Below are positions 40,617-49,495 of a DNA stretch of 64,000 nt, in pieces (the stretch's first letter is position 1; the number at the start of each line of letters is the position of its first letter). Origin of the DNA: Gemmatimonadota bacterium (GTDB taxonomy: Bacteria; Gemmatimonadota; Gemmatimonadetes; Gemmatimonadales; Gemmatimonadaceae); NCBI GenBank assembly GCA_021299375.1, contig JAJTGR010000012.1, positions 1 to 64,000 of the forward strand, in the 5' to 3' direction. The position numbers were made by a program, and so were the translations under genes. The notes under the pieces are model-generated. The model saw only the letters and a list, made by a program, of their open reading frames with translations. It was not told the origin of the DNA and did no database searches.

Positions 40617-42473
40617 ATGCGCTGGTCCTCAATCGTTCGTTCCAATCCGCTGCCGTTGCTGGCCCTCGGCTTCCTGCTGGCAGGGGCCTTACCCCCCGTG
40701 CTGCCGGTGCCGTCGCCGTGGCGTGACCGGGTGTGGCTGATTGGGCTGGTCCTCACCGGGCTGCCCGTAGCGTGGCGCACCTTTCGTGGCCTGCTGCGCG
40801 GTGAATTCGCTGCCGACGTCGTGGCGATGCTGGCCATACTCGGTGCGGTGCTGTTGCAGCAACCGCTGGCCGGGCTGGTCGTGGTGCTGATGCAGACCGG
40901 CGGCGAGGCGCTGGATGCCTACGCCGTGGCCCGGGCCTCCAGCGCGGTGGAGGCGCTGGAGGCCGATGCCCCCCGTACGGCACACCGGGTGGTGGACGGC
41001 CGCGTGACCGACATCGATGCCGGCGTCATCGACCCCGGCGATGAATTGCTGGTGCGCCCGGGTGAACTGGTGCCTTGCGACGGCGTGGTGCTCAGCGGCA
41101 CGTCGCATGTGGATACCTCCCGGCTGACGGGGGAACCCGTGCCGATCCGGGCGAGCCCCGGCGCGTCGCTGATGTCCGGCAGTGTGAACCAGGAGGGCGC
41201 CCTCACCGTGCGCGCGGTGCGCCGCTCCCAGGAAAGCCAGTACGCGCGCATCGTCGACCTGGTGCGCAGCGCGCAGGCCTCCAAGAGCCCGCTGCAGCGC
41301 ACGGCGGACCGGTGGGCCATCTGGTTCACGCCGCTGACGCTGGCGGCGTGCGGCATGGCCTGGCTGGTCTCGCAGGACTGGACCCGGGTGCTCGCCGTGC
41401 TGGTGGTCGCCACGCCCTGCCCGCTCATCCTGGCGGCCCCGGTGGCGATCATCGGGGGGATCAACCGGGCGGCCAAGCGTGCGATCATCGTGCGGAGCGG
41501 GAGTGCCCTCGAAGCGCTTTCCCGGGTGGATACGGCCGTGTTCGACAAGACGGGGACGCTCACCGTGGGACGACCGCGGGTGCATCGCGTGGTCGTGGCC
41601 GATGGCGCCACGGAGTTGGAGGTACTGGCCCGGGCCGCGGCCGTGGAGCAGGGCTCGGGGCATCTGCTGGCGCGTGTGATCGTGGCCGAGGCCGATGCTC
41701 GCGGGGCGCCCTTGGAGATTGCCACGAGGTTGGTGGAAGCACCCGGGCGAGGGATTACGGGGCTGGTGGGGGAGGAGTTCGTTGCGGTGGGCGCCCCCGA
41801 CTTCGTCCACGAGCAGTTCATGACACGGCAGCCGACGCTGGCGGCGGCGCTCGTGGCGATGGAGCGCGACAGCACGGGGCTGCGGGCGTACATCGCCACC
41901 GACGGTGGCATGCTGGCGCGGGTGGAGTTCGCCGACGAGCTCCGCACCGAGCTGGCGCCGATGTTCCGGGCCCTGGAGGCATTGGGGTTCCGTGATGCCG
42001 AACTGCTCTCGGGAGACAAACAGGCCAACGTGCAGGCCATCGCCGACGCGGTGGGCATCCGCCACTTCGCCGGCGACCTCTCGGCCGAGCAGAAGGTGCA
42101 GCGGGTGGCCGCGCTCGAACGGTCCGGGCGGCGTGTGCTGATGGTGGGTGATGGGACGAACGATGCGCCCGCGCTGTCGACCGCCACGGTGGGGGTGGCG
42201 CTGGCCGGCCACGGTGGCGGCGTGGTGGCGGAGGCGGCGGACATCGTGCTCCTGGTCGACGACCCGTCGCGGATCCCGGAAGCGGTGGAGATCGGGCGCC
42301 GGTCGCTGGCGATCGCCCGGCAGTCGATCGCGGTGGGGCTGGGGCTATCGCTGGTGGGAATGGGCTTTGCCGCGGTCGGACTGCTCACCCCGGTGGCGGG
42401 GGCGTTGATCCAGGAGGCGATCGATGTGGCGGTGATCCTGAATGCGTTGCGGGCAGCGGGGGGCAGCCGATAA
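40617..42473 (+). CDS. Atypical heavy-metal P1B-type ATPase
   Basis: The 618-residue transporter has membrane helices at the start, an actuator domain with LTGEPVPI, the metal-site helix VVATPCPLILAAPVAI, phosphorylation motif DKTGTLT, and hinge MVGDGTNDAPAL. It lacks an N-terminal metal-binding domain. The usual SEHPLA motif reads SGHLLA, so the conserved Pro is Leu, and the last helix has QEAIDVAVILNALR where zinc/cobalt pumps have a His-Glu-Gly pattern. The metal cannot be assigned. The ATG at 40617 is favoured; the ORF opens earlier over the divergent kinase gene. Confidence 0.88.
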   Translation: MRWSSIVRSNPLPLLALGFLLAGALPPVLPVPSPWRDRVWLIGLVLTGLPVAWRTFRGLLRGEFAADVVAMLAILGAVLLQQPLAGLVVVLMQTGGEALDAYAVARASSAVEALEADAPRTAHRVVDGRVTDIDAGVIDPGDELLVRPGELVPCDGVVLSGTSHVDTSRLTGEPVPIRASPGASLMSGSVNQEGALTVRAVRRSQESQYARIVDLVRSAQASKSPLQRTADRWAIWFTPLTLAACGMAWLVSQDWTRVLAVLVVATPCPLILAAPVAIIGGINRAAKRAIIVRSGSALEALSRVDTAVFDKTGTLTVGRPRVHRVVVADGATELEVLARAAAVEQGSGHLLARVIVAEADARGAPLEIATRLVEAPGRGITGLVGEEFVAVGAPDFVHEQFMTRQPTLAAALVAMERDSTGLRAYIATDGGMLARVEFADELRTELAPMFRALEALGFRDAELLSGDKQANVQAIADAVGIRHFAGDLSAEQKVQRVAALERSGRRVLMVGDGTNDAPALSTATVGVALAGHGGGVVAEAADIVLLVDDPSRIPEAVEIGRRSLAIARQSIAVGLGLSLVGMGFAAVGLLTPVAGALIQEAIDVAVILNALRAAGGSR

Positions 42474-42498
42474 TGCACCGCTGGCACGGTGGCATCGG

Positions 42499-42560
42499 CC
42501 ACGCGCTGCCTCGGGCGGCCCGCTTCACGCCACGCGCTGCCTCAGGCGGCCCGCTTCACG
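42499..42560. repeat. 31-bp direct repeat between convergent genes
   Basis: CCACGCGCTGCCTCGGGCGGCCCGCTTCACG is followed immediately by a second copy with one change (CTCAGG). It spans the 3' gap between the P-type ATPase and the diguanylate cyclase gene and enters the latter's stop region by 5 bp. It could be a duplicated 3' end of the minus-strand gene. Confidence 0.85.
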
Positions 42561-43749
42561 CCATGCGCGAGGTGGGGCTCTCCGCCACACACACGCGCTC
42601 GCGGCCCTTCTGCTTGGCCGTGTAGAGCGCCCGGTCAGCCCGCGCCACCCACTCCGCCACGTTCTCGTGCGCCTCGAGCTGGGCCATACCAATGCTCGCG
42701 CCGATCGAGAACTCCATGGCGGGATGTGGCGCCGGCATATGCGAGATCTGCTCCTGCAGCCGGCGCGCCAACGTCTGCGCCACCTTCCAGTCGGTGTTGT
42801 GCAGCACGGCGGCGAACTCGTCGCCACCAACGCGGCACAGCACGTCGCTCTGCCGCAGGAACGTGCGGGACAGGGCCTTGGCCATGTTCTGGATGGCGAC
42901 GTCGCCCGACTGATGGCCATACATGTCATTCACGAGCTTGAGCCTGTCCATGTCGATCATCAGCAGCACCACGGGCTGCCGGCCGAGCGAGAACAGCTGC
43001 ACGGCCCGCGGCAGCATGAGGTCGAACAGCTTGCGGTTGCCCAGTCCGGTCAGTGGGTCGGTGCTGCTCTCGCGGCGGGCTTCCTCGAGCTGCTTGCCGA
43101 GGCGATCGAGTTTGGTGGCGAGCGTGACATACTGGTCCTGCTGCTGCTGGCGGCGCGTCTGCAGCGCACTCTCGATGGCAAGCACGGCCCCCAGCACTTC
43201 CTGCTTGATGGAGCCGGCCTGCATGCGCTTGAGCGCCCCTTTTGCCCGCTCCATCTGCTGCTCGGTGGTCGCATCGGACGCGTGATCGACCTTGACGGCG
43301 TTGTGCACCGTCTCCACGCACGCCCACAGTGCGTCGCGCAGTTCCGTGATGGAGGACGCGACATGCTCATGTTCGGCGCGGCGCTGCTCCGTCACCGCGC
43401 GGACCACGCCATCCCAGTCCCGCTGGTGCACACCGACCGATTTCTGCTCACCCTCCTCGAGGGCGTAGCCGAGGACGGCGTGCCGTTGCCACCTCGCCAG
43501 CTCGCGCGCGCTTTCCTCGCCCGGGCGGTTCGGCAGGTCGAGCGGATAGCGCGACAGCGCCATGAGCACCCCGCCAAGGGCGTCGAGCACAAGGCCAAGA
43601 CTGTCCTCGGCCGATGCGGACGCGGTCGCAGGAGATGCAACGGGGGACATGGCGTGGTGGGCCAGCAGCACCGGAGAGCCAGCCGCGCCGTTCGAACTGC
43701 TTCGCTCGGACGAGTAGCGGGGCTCGGACGTGAGCTTACCGAAGAACAT
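42556..43749 (-). CDS. Diguanylate cyclase (GGDEF protein)
   Basis: The 397-residue protein has a soluble helical N-terminal region (about 50-225, with a coiled coil TLATKLDRLGKQLEEARRESSTD) and a C-terminal GGDEF domain with STDPLTGLGNRKLFD, MIDMDRLKLVNDMYGH and the intact active site RVGGDEFAAVL. It should make c-di-GMP from two GTP. No RxxD inhibitory site is evident five residues before GGDEF (the segment reads LCRV). The N-terminal helical part may sense or dimerise. Confidence 0.92.
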   Translation of the reverse strand: MFFGKLTSEPRYSSERSSSNGAAGSPVLLAHHAMSPVASPATASASAEDSLGLVLDALGGVLMALSRYPLDLPNRPGEESARELARWQRHAVLGYALEEGEQKSVGVHQRDWDGVVRAVTEQRRAEHEHVASSITELRDALWACVETVHNAVKVDHASDATTEQQMERAKGALKRMQAGSIKQEVLGAVLAIESALQTRRQQQQDQYVTLATKLDRLGKQLEEARRESSTDPLTGLGNRKLFDLMLPRAVQLFSLGRQPVVLLMIDMDRLKLVNDMYGHQSGDVAIQNMAKALSRTFLRQSDVLCRVGGDEFAAVLHNTDWKVAQTLARRLQEQISHMPAPHPAMEFSIGASIGMAQLEAHENVAEWVARADRALYTAKQKGRERVCVAESPTSRMA

Positions 43750-43819
43750 GGTTGGGGGGCAGAGTTTTTCCTTTCATCGGCACCCGATCCCCGCTTCTTG
43801 AGCTCAGGACGGCGAAACA

Positions 43820-43842
43820 GCCAGGATCGTCACGGTCCTGGC
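43820..43842 (-). terminator. Hairpin after the acyl-CoA dehydrogenase gene
   Basis: GCCAGGA and TCCTGGC form a 7-bp stem with a 9-base loop 30 bp past the stop of the dehydrogenase, followed on the minus strand by TGTTTCGCC. Weak candidate. Confidence 0.4.
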
Positions 43843-43871
43843 CGCTTCACCGCCGGCGACGCACCGCGCGG

Positions 43872-45662
43872 TCAGAATTCGTCGACGGCAAGCGCCATGA
43901 TGGGCGCGGCCCCTGATTGAATCGCCGCCAGCAGCGTTGCCGTCTCCGGCAGGAGGCGCGCGAAGAAGAAGCGCGCCGTCTTCAGTTTCGCGTCGTGAAA
44001 GCGCCGCTCCCCCTGCCCCGCGGCCAACCGCTGCTGCGACACCGTGGCCATGCGGAGCCACTGCCACCCCACCGCGACATATCCCATGAGGTGCAGGTAC
44101 TCGCTGGCCGCCGCGCCCGCCTCATCGGGGTTGGCGAATCCGCGCGCGGCCAGCAGCATCGTGGCCTTCTGCAACTGGTACAACGAGCCACCGAGCGCCT
44201 TGGCGAAGTCCTCCAGGCCCCCCACGGCGGCCGCCGTATCCACATCGCCCTTCACGATTTCGAAGAACCGGCGGACGAGACGGCCGCCGTCCATGGGTAG
44301 CTTGCGTCCCACGAGATCGAGCGCCTGGACGGCATTGGTGCCTTCGTAGATCTGGGCGATGCGGGCGTCCCGCACATACTGCTCGATGCCGTATTCCCTG
44401 ATGTAGCCGTGCCCGCCGAGCGTCTGCAGTGCAATGTTGGTGTTCTCGAACCCCTTGTCGGTGAGAAACGCCTTGAGGACGGGGGTCATGAGCGCCACCA
44501 TGTCGGCGGCGTCCTGCCGCACGGCCGCATCAGGGTGTCGGTGCTCGAGATCGATGCGGATGCCCACCCAGTACGCCAGCGACCGCATGCCCTCGTTGAG
44601 GGCCTTGATGCGGAGCAATCCCTTGCGCACGTCGGGATGCACGAGAATCGCGTCCGCCGGCCCGTCGGGATTCTTCGGGCCGGTGAGGGCACGCCCCTGC
44701 AGCCGCTCCTTGGCGTACGCCAGGGCGTTCTGGTAGGCCACCTCCGAGAGCCCCAGCCCCTGCAGCCCCACCGCCAGCCGTGCCCCGTTCATCATGACGA
44801 ACATGGCGCGCATACCCTTGTGCGGCTCGCCCACCAACCAGCCGATGGCATTGTCGAAGTTGAGGACGCACGTGGCCGAGGCCTTGATGCCCATCTTGTG
44901 TTCCACGCTGCCGCAGGTGACGCCGTTGCGTGTGCCAAGGCCGCCCTCCTCCGTGGGAAGGAACTTGGGCACGAGGAACAAGGAGATGCCCTTGGTGCCC
45001 CCTGGCGCGTCGGGCAGCTTGGCGAGCACGAGGTGCACGATGTTCTCGGTGAGGTCGTGTTCCCCCGCCGAGATGAAGATCTTCTGCCCCGTGATCCGGT
45101 ACGCGCCATCACCGGCCGGCTCGGCCTTGGTCGTGAGGATGCCCAGATCGGTGCCGGCGTGCGCCTCGGTGAGACACATGGTGCCACCCCAGGTGCCGTC
45201 GATGAGCTTGGGGAGGAAGCGCTGCTTGAGCTCCTCCGAGCCGTGGCTCATGAGTGCACTGTAGGCGCCGTGCGACAGTCCGGGATACATGCTGAACGAC
45301 AGGTTCGCCGAGCAGAGCATCTCCTCGATCACGAAGCGCACCATCTCGGGAAGCCCGGTGCCGCCGTACGTCGGTTCGGCGGAGATGGCGGTCCACCCGT
45401 CGGCGGTGTACCGGGTGTAGGCCGCCTTGAACCCGCTGGGGGTGCGCACCTCGCCGTGGTCGAGGTGGACCCCCTCGGCATCGCCGCTCTGGTTGAGGGG
45501 GAAGAGCACGTCCTCGCAGAACGTCGCCCCGCCGGCGAGCACTTCATCGATCATCGCAGGGGTCGCGTCCTCGAACCCGGGCAGCGCCGCCAGCTGGCCG
45601 ATATCGTGCACCTCGTGAAGCAGATAGCGGATGTCGTCGAGTGGTGCGGTGTACGTGGGCAT
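43872..45662 (-). CDS. Acyl-CoA dehydrogenase, long form with C-terminal extension
   Basis: The 596-residue flavoenzyme oxidises acyl-CoA at the alpha-beta bond in fatty-acid degradation. CLTEAHAGTDLG and the FAD-binding segment ITGQKIFISAGEHD are standard, TLGGHGYIREYGIEQYVRDARI is near the C-terminus of the core, and the catalytic Glu lies in QIYEGTNAVQ. About 110 residues follow the core (MLLAARGFANPDEAGAAASEY), as in the bacterial AcdA/YdiO-like long forms. Start at 45662 has GGAGGG eight bases upstream; the ORF opens at 45701. Confidence 0.93.
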   Translation of the reverse strand: MPTYTAPLDDIRYLLHEVHDIGQLAALPGFEDATPAMIDEVLAGGATFCEDVLFPLNQSGDAEGVHLDHGEVRTPSGFKAAYTRYTADGWTAISAEPTYGGTGLPEMVRFVIEEMLCSANLSFSMYPGLSHGAYSALMSHGSEELKQRFLPKLIDGTWGGTMCLTEAHAGTDLGILTTKAEPAGDGAYRITGQKIFISAGEHDLTENIVHLVLAKLPDAPGGTKGISLFLVPKFLPTEEGGLGTRNGVTCGSVEHKMGIKASATCVLNFDNAIGWLVGEPHKGMRAMFVMMNGARLAVGLQGLGLSEVAYQNALAYAKERLQGRALTGPKNPDGPADAILVHPDVRKGLLRIKALNEGMRSLAYWVGIRIDLEHRHPDAAVRQDAADMVALMTPVLKAFLTDKGFENTNIALQTLGGHGYIREYGIEQYVRDARIAQIYEGTNAVQALDLVGRKLPMDGGRLVRRFFEIVKGDVDTAAAVGGLEDFAKALGGSLYQLQKATMLLAARGFANPDEAGAAASEYLHLMGYVAVGWQWLRMATVSQQRLAAGQGERRFHDAKLKTARFFFARLLPETATLLAAIQSGAAPIMALAVDEF

Positions 45663-45865
45663 CGACAGGCCCTCCAGGGGCGAGGTCTGCGGGGCGAGCA
45701 CAGGGGGATGGTCTTCAACCTGCGACCGGGACCGCGGGGCGGCAAGTGGAAATCACGACGCCACCGTCATGTTTTTCCGGACACGGCGGCCGGATGCGGC
45801 GGCCCATGCCCGATTGGCGCCCCGCGGGGTAGACTCCGGGGTCCCTTTCGGAGTGCACCGACCCA

Positions 45866-47797
45866 ATGAAACAGTTCTTCACGGCCCTCGCCGCGAATCT
45901 CGTCACCATCGCCGTCTGCGCCGTCGGCCTGCTCCTGCTGGTCGTCGGCGTGGCCGCCTCTGCCGGCACACGTCCTGCCACCGAGGTGCGCCCGGGCGCG
46001 GTCCTCATCGTCGACCTCGACCGGCCGCTGTCGGATCAGCCGGCGCGGGCCGAGCGGACGTCCATTTTCGATGACGCGCTGGCGACGGGCACGGCCGCGT
46101 TGCCGCTGCGGTCGGCGCTCGTTGCCATCCGGGCCGCCGCCGACGACGACCGCATCAGCGGCATCCTGCTCCGCGGTACCGTGCTCGCGGACGGTACCCG
46201 ATCGGGCTACGCCGCCCTCCGCGAACTGCGCAGCGCCCTGACGACCTTCCGGGCCTCGAAGAAGCCGGTTCACGCGTACCTCGTGAATCCCGACACGCGC
46301 ACGTACTACGTGGCGTCCGCCGCGAGCACCGTGACGCTCGATCCGTTCGGGTCGCTCCTGCTGCCGGGGCTGGCCGCGGAGCCGGTGTTCTTCACGGGGT
46401 TGTTCGAGAAGCTCGGCATTGGGGTGCAGGTGAGCCGGGTGGGGCGCTACAAGGCCGCTGTGGAGCCCTTCACGCGGCGCGAGATGAGCCCGGAGAACCG
46501 GCAGCAGGTGCAGTCGTACCTGGGCGACCTGTGGAGCGAAGTGAAGCGGGGCATCGCCACCAGTCGGGCCCTCGACACGCTGGCGCTGCAGGCGCTGGTG
46601 GACGAGCAGGGCATCATCCTGCCGGCCGATGCCCAGCGTGCGAACCTGGTGGACCGCGTCGCCTATTTCGATGCCGTGCTGCAGGACCTGGAACAGATGG
46701 CCGGTCGGTCGCGCGACGCGGGCAAGTCGGAGGTGTCCGCCAAGGACAGCGCGCGCGCCGCCGACCTCGCCATGTTGCTCGACCGCCCCACGCTGCCCCA
46801 GATCACGCTCGAGGCCTATGCGCCGCTCGCGGCCGCCAAGGAGCGCATCTACAGCGCCAGCCAGATCGTGGCGGTGGTGTACGCGGAAGGCGACATCGTG
46901 GATGGCGAGGGCGGCGCCGGCATGATCGGTGGTGATGCCCTTGCGCGGGACCTGCGCAAGCTGCGCCGCAACAGCAAGGTCAAGGCGATCGTCCTGCGGG
47001 TGAACAGCCCGGGCGGCAGCGCCATTGCCTCCGAGCAGATCCAGCGCGAACTGTCGCTCTTCGCGGCGAAGAAGCCGGTCGTGGTATCCATGGGCTCCGT
47101 GGCGGCGAGTGGCGGCTACTGGATCAGCACGGCCGCCGCCCGGGTGTTCGCGGAGCCGAATACCATCACGGGATCGATCGGCGTCTTCTCGCTGGTCCCG
47201 AACATCCAAGCGCTCGCCAATCGCAACGGGGTGACCTTCGACAGCGTCAAGACCGGCCGCTACGCCGATCTGTTCTCGCTGGCCCGTCCGCGCACCGAGG
47301 CGGAGTTGGCCGTGCTGCAGCGCGGGACCGACGCCGTGTACGCCGCGTTCATCGAGCGCGTGGCTACGGCGCGCAAGCTCTCCCCCGACTCCGTCCGGGG
47401 CATCGCCGAAGGGCGCGTGTGGTCGGGTGAGCAGGCCCGCCGCCTCGGGCTCGTGGACTCGCTGGGGAGCCTCGACGCAGCCCTCAAGAGTGCGGCGTCG
47501 CTGGCGAAGATCACCGGCGACTACGACGTGCAGGAGTTCCCGCACCCGAAGACGGCCACCGAACGGCTGACCGACCTCCTCGAGGACAAGCCCACCCCCG
47601 CCGCGGCCCTCGCGTATGGGGCCCGCGCCGATGCGGCCGTTGCCGATGCGGCGGTTGCCGGCGCCGCTGCGCTGGCTGGCCGCGGCGCCGCCGGCGGCCT
47701 CATCCGTCAGCTGACGCAGGAGCTGCAGGTCCTGCTCACGTACAGCGACCGCCGGGGCGTGTACGCCCGGCTGCCGTACATCCTGCGCATTCAGTGA
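45866..47797 (+). CDS. sppA: Signal peptide peptidase SppA, 67 kDa type
   Basis: The 643-residue membrane-anchored Ser/Lys protease digests leftover signal peptides. It has one N-terminal membrane helix (LVTIAVCAVGLLLLVVGVA), two tandem S49 domains, the catalytic Lys in the first (VSRVGRYKAAVEPFTRREMS) and the catalytic Ser in the second (MGSVAASGGYWISTAA), the arrangement of E. coli SppA. It is divergent from the acyl-CoA dehydrogenase gene with a 203-bp shared upstream region in which I see no clear promoter. Confidence 0.93.
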   Translation: MKQFFTALAANLVTIAVCAVGLLLLVVGVAASAGTRPATEVRPGAVLIVDLDRPLSDQPARAERTSIFDDALATGTAALPLRSALVAIRAAADDDRISGILLRGTVLADGTRSGYAALRELRSALTTFRASKKPVHAYLVNPDTRTYYVASAASTVTLDPFGSLLLPGLAAEPVFFTGLFEKLGIGVQVSRVGRYKAAVEPFTRREMSPENRQQVQSYLGDLWSEVKRGIATSRALDTLALQALVDEQGIILPADAQRANLVDRVAYFDAVLQDLEQMAGRSRDAGKSEVSAKDSARAADLAMLLDRPTLPQITLEAYAPLAAAKERIYSASQIVAVVYAEGDIVDGEGGAGMIGGDALARDLRKLRRNSKVKAIVLRVNSPGGSAIASEQIQRELSLFAAKKPVVVSMGSVAASGGYWISTAAARVFAEPNTITGSIGVFSLVPNIQALANRNGVTFDSVKTGRYADLFSLARPRTEAELAVLQRGTDAVYAAFIERVATARKLSPDSVRGIAEGRVWSGEQARRLGLVDSLGSLDAALKSAASLAKITGDYDVQEFPHPKTATERLTDLLEDKPTPAAALAYGARADAAVADAAVAGAAALAGRGAAGGLIRQLTQELQVLLTYSDRRGVYARLPYILRIQ

Positions 47798-47803
47798 CCG
47801 TCG

Positions 47804-47841
47804 GGACGTCGGCCCTCCGGGAGGATCCGGGGCCGACGTCC
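47804..47841. terminator. Long inverted repeat after sppA
   Basis: GGACGTCGGCCC and GGGCCGACGTCC form a perfect 12-bp stem whose 14-base loop TCCGGGAGGATCCG can itself fold. It begins 7 bp after the sppA stop and lies between convergent genes. There is no T-run, so it would act as a strong pause or rho-assisted bidirectional terminator. Confidence 0.55.
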
Positions 47842-47914
47842 AAACCTGGACCCGCGCCGGAGCGCGCGGGAGGCGCCGCGTTCGTCCTGCCCGCGGCGTG
47901 CCTCCCGGTCGCCG

Positions 47915-48283
47915 TTACCCGTCGATCAGCGGCGTCGGCCACGCCCCATACGTGACCTTGCGCGCCGCCTCGAGCCGCCGGGCCTGCGCTTCCCAGTCGG
48001 CGAGATCGGCGCGAGCACGAGCGAGATGCGCGCCGGCCTTGGCGATGCACGAGGCGACACCACGAGCCTGCACGTCCGACAACGTCCACTCCGCGACCTT
48101 CACACGCGCGCGGGCAATGGGCAGCTGCTCCAGGCAGCGTGTCGCGTGAAAGCTGCTCCACGCCGCCAGCGGGCGATCGTCATCGAAGCCATACCACGCC
48201 CAGATCCCGTCGTTGACCGGAATGGAGTCGACGAGGATCGCATCGATGTCGTCGGGAAGGCTGATGGTTTCCGAGCTGTTCAT
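47915..48283 (-). CDS. Hypothetical protein
   Basis: From the ATG at 48283 the product has 122 residues, starting MNSSETISLPDDIDAILVD, with a helical C-terminal half (ARARVKVAEWTLSDVQARGVASCIAKAGAHLARARADL). The codon third positions are GC-rich as in real genes. There is no signal peptide, membrane helix or known motif. It converges on sppA. An extension to 48319 in the same frame is possible. Function unknown. Confidence 0.6.
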   Translation of the reverse strand: MNSSETISLPDDIDAILVDSIPVNDGIWAWYGFDDDRPLAAWSSFHATRCLEQLPIARARVKVAEWTLSDVQARGVASCIAKAGAHLARARADLADWEAQARRLEAARKVTYGAWPTPLIDG

Positions 48284-48411
48284 GCGATGGCACCGAAAAG
48301 GTGAGGGTGGGGTGTGCACCGGCGGGGAGAGTGCCCAGCCATGTGCCGACTGGACACTAACTCAAGGAACGCCGACGGCACCATGGTTCCCTGTGTCCCT
48401 ACATTCCCGGC

Positions 48412-49470
48412 ATGCCTTTCCGGACTCACCCCACGACACGCCACACCGCGCGGCCCTCGGTTGGCCCCGCGCTGCTCCTGCTCGCGCTGCTTGCCCCCAC
48501 GGCGGCGGCGGTACAACCACCCACACCGCCGAAGGCGCCGAGGCCGCCCTCGGGCAAGGCGGCGACGCCGCAACAGAACTCCGCCGCGAGCTCGGCCTAT
48601 CCCACCGGTGGCACCTCTGCCGCCGCCCGGGCCCTCGCCGGCAAGCCGGCGCCCGTGTGGCCCGTGCCCGGTCCAGCCCCGCTGGCTGGCAGCATCCTGC
48701 CTGGTAGGCGCATCGTGGCGTACTACGGCAATCCCTTCTCCAAGCGCATGGGGGTGCTGGGGGAATACCCGAAAGACGAGATGCTCCAGCGCCTCGACCG
48801 CGAAGTCACGGCCTGGACACAGGCCGACCCGTCGACCCCGGTACAGCCGGCGCTTCACCTCATCACCACGGTGGCGCAGGGCGACAGCGGCAAAGACGGC
48901 AAGTACCGCATGCGCCACAGCGACGCCCTCACCGAGAAGGTCCACCGCTGGGCGAAGGAACGGCGCGCCCTGCTCTTCCTCGATGTGCAGGTCGGGCTCA
49001 GCACCATCCAGGAGGAACTGCCGCGGCTCGAGCACTGGCTGGCGAAGCCGGACGTGCACCTCGGGATCGACCCGGAGTTTTCGATGAAGGATGGCACGCG
49101 CCCGGGCAAGAAGATCGGGAGCTATGACGCCGCCGACGTGAACTGGGTCATCGATCAGCTCGCGCGGCTCGTCACCCAGCACAAACTGCCGCCGAAGGTG
49201 CTGGTGGTGCACCGCTTCACGCGACCGATGCTCACCAACGCCGACCAGATCAAGCGCGACCCACGCGTGCAGGTGGTCATCCACATGGACGGCTGGGGCC
49301 CACCGAGCCTCAAGAAGGACTCGTACGCCGCCTACGTGTACGCCGAGCCCGTACAGTTCACCGGCTTCAAGCTGTTCTACACGAACGACCGCAAGTACGG
49401 CGGGCCGATCATGACGCCAACGCAGGTGCTCGCCCTGACCCCCAAGCCCCTGTACATCCAGTACCAGTGA
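48412..49470 (+). CDS. Secreted protein of unknown function, possibly barrel-fold
   Basis: The 352 residues start with a signal peptide (VGPALLLLALLAPTAAAV), a Pro/Ala-rich disordered stretch to about 90, then a domain with regular strand-helix alternation: RRIVAYYGNPFSKRMGVLGEY, ALHLITTVAQG, RRALLFLDVQVG, PDVHLGIDPEFSM, KVLVVHRFTRPML, VQVVIHMDGWG and FTGFKLFYTNDRKYGGP. The acidic residues ending predicted strands (LDVQ, DPEF, HMDG) recall glycoside-hydrolase-type TIM barrels, but I cannot name a family. It converges with the TonB receptor gene. Confidence 0.7.
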   Translation: MPFRTHPTTRHTARPSVGPALLLLALLAPTAAAVQPPTPPKAPRPPSGKAATPQQNSAASSAYPTGGTSAAARALAGKPAPVWPVPGPAPLAGSILPGRRIVAYYGNPFSKRMGVLGEYPKDEMLQRLDREVTAWTQADPSTPVQPALHLITTVAQGDSGKDGKYRMRHSDALTEKVHRWAKERRALLFLDVQVGLSTIQEELPRLEHWLAKPDVHLGIDPEFSMKDGTRPGKKIGSYDAADVNWVIDQLARLVTQHKLPPKVLVVHRFTRPMLTNADQIKRDPRVQVVIHMDGWGPPSLKKDSYAAYVYAEPVQFTGFKLFYTNDRKYGGPIMTPTQVLALTPKPLYIQYQ

Positions 49471-49495
49471 GCCGCGCCAGCGGCGCGTGTCACTG
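49465..49495. terminator. Bidirectional hairpin spanning two convergent stop codons
   Basis: CAGTGA-GC-CGCGCC-AGC-GGCGCG-TG-TCACTG folds into a 12-bp stem with one internal loop. It overlaps the stop codons of both the plus-strand secreted protein and the minus-strand TonB receptor, a compact shared terminator without T-runs. Confidence 0.5.

Noticed and set aside
43892-44067. Short minus-strand ORF 43804-44067 beside the acyl-CoA dehydrogenase
   Set aside because: It overlaps the dehydrogenase C-terminus in another frame and lacks motifs or a ribosome site.
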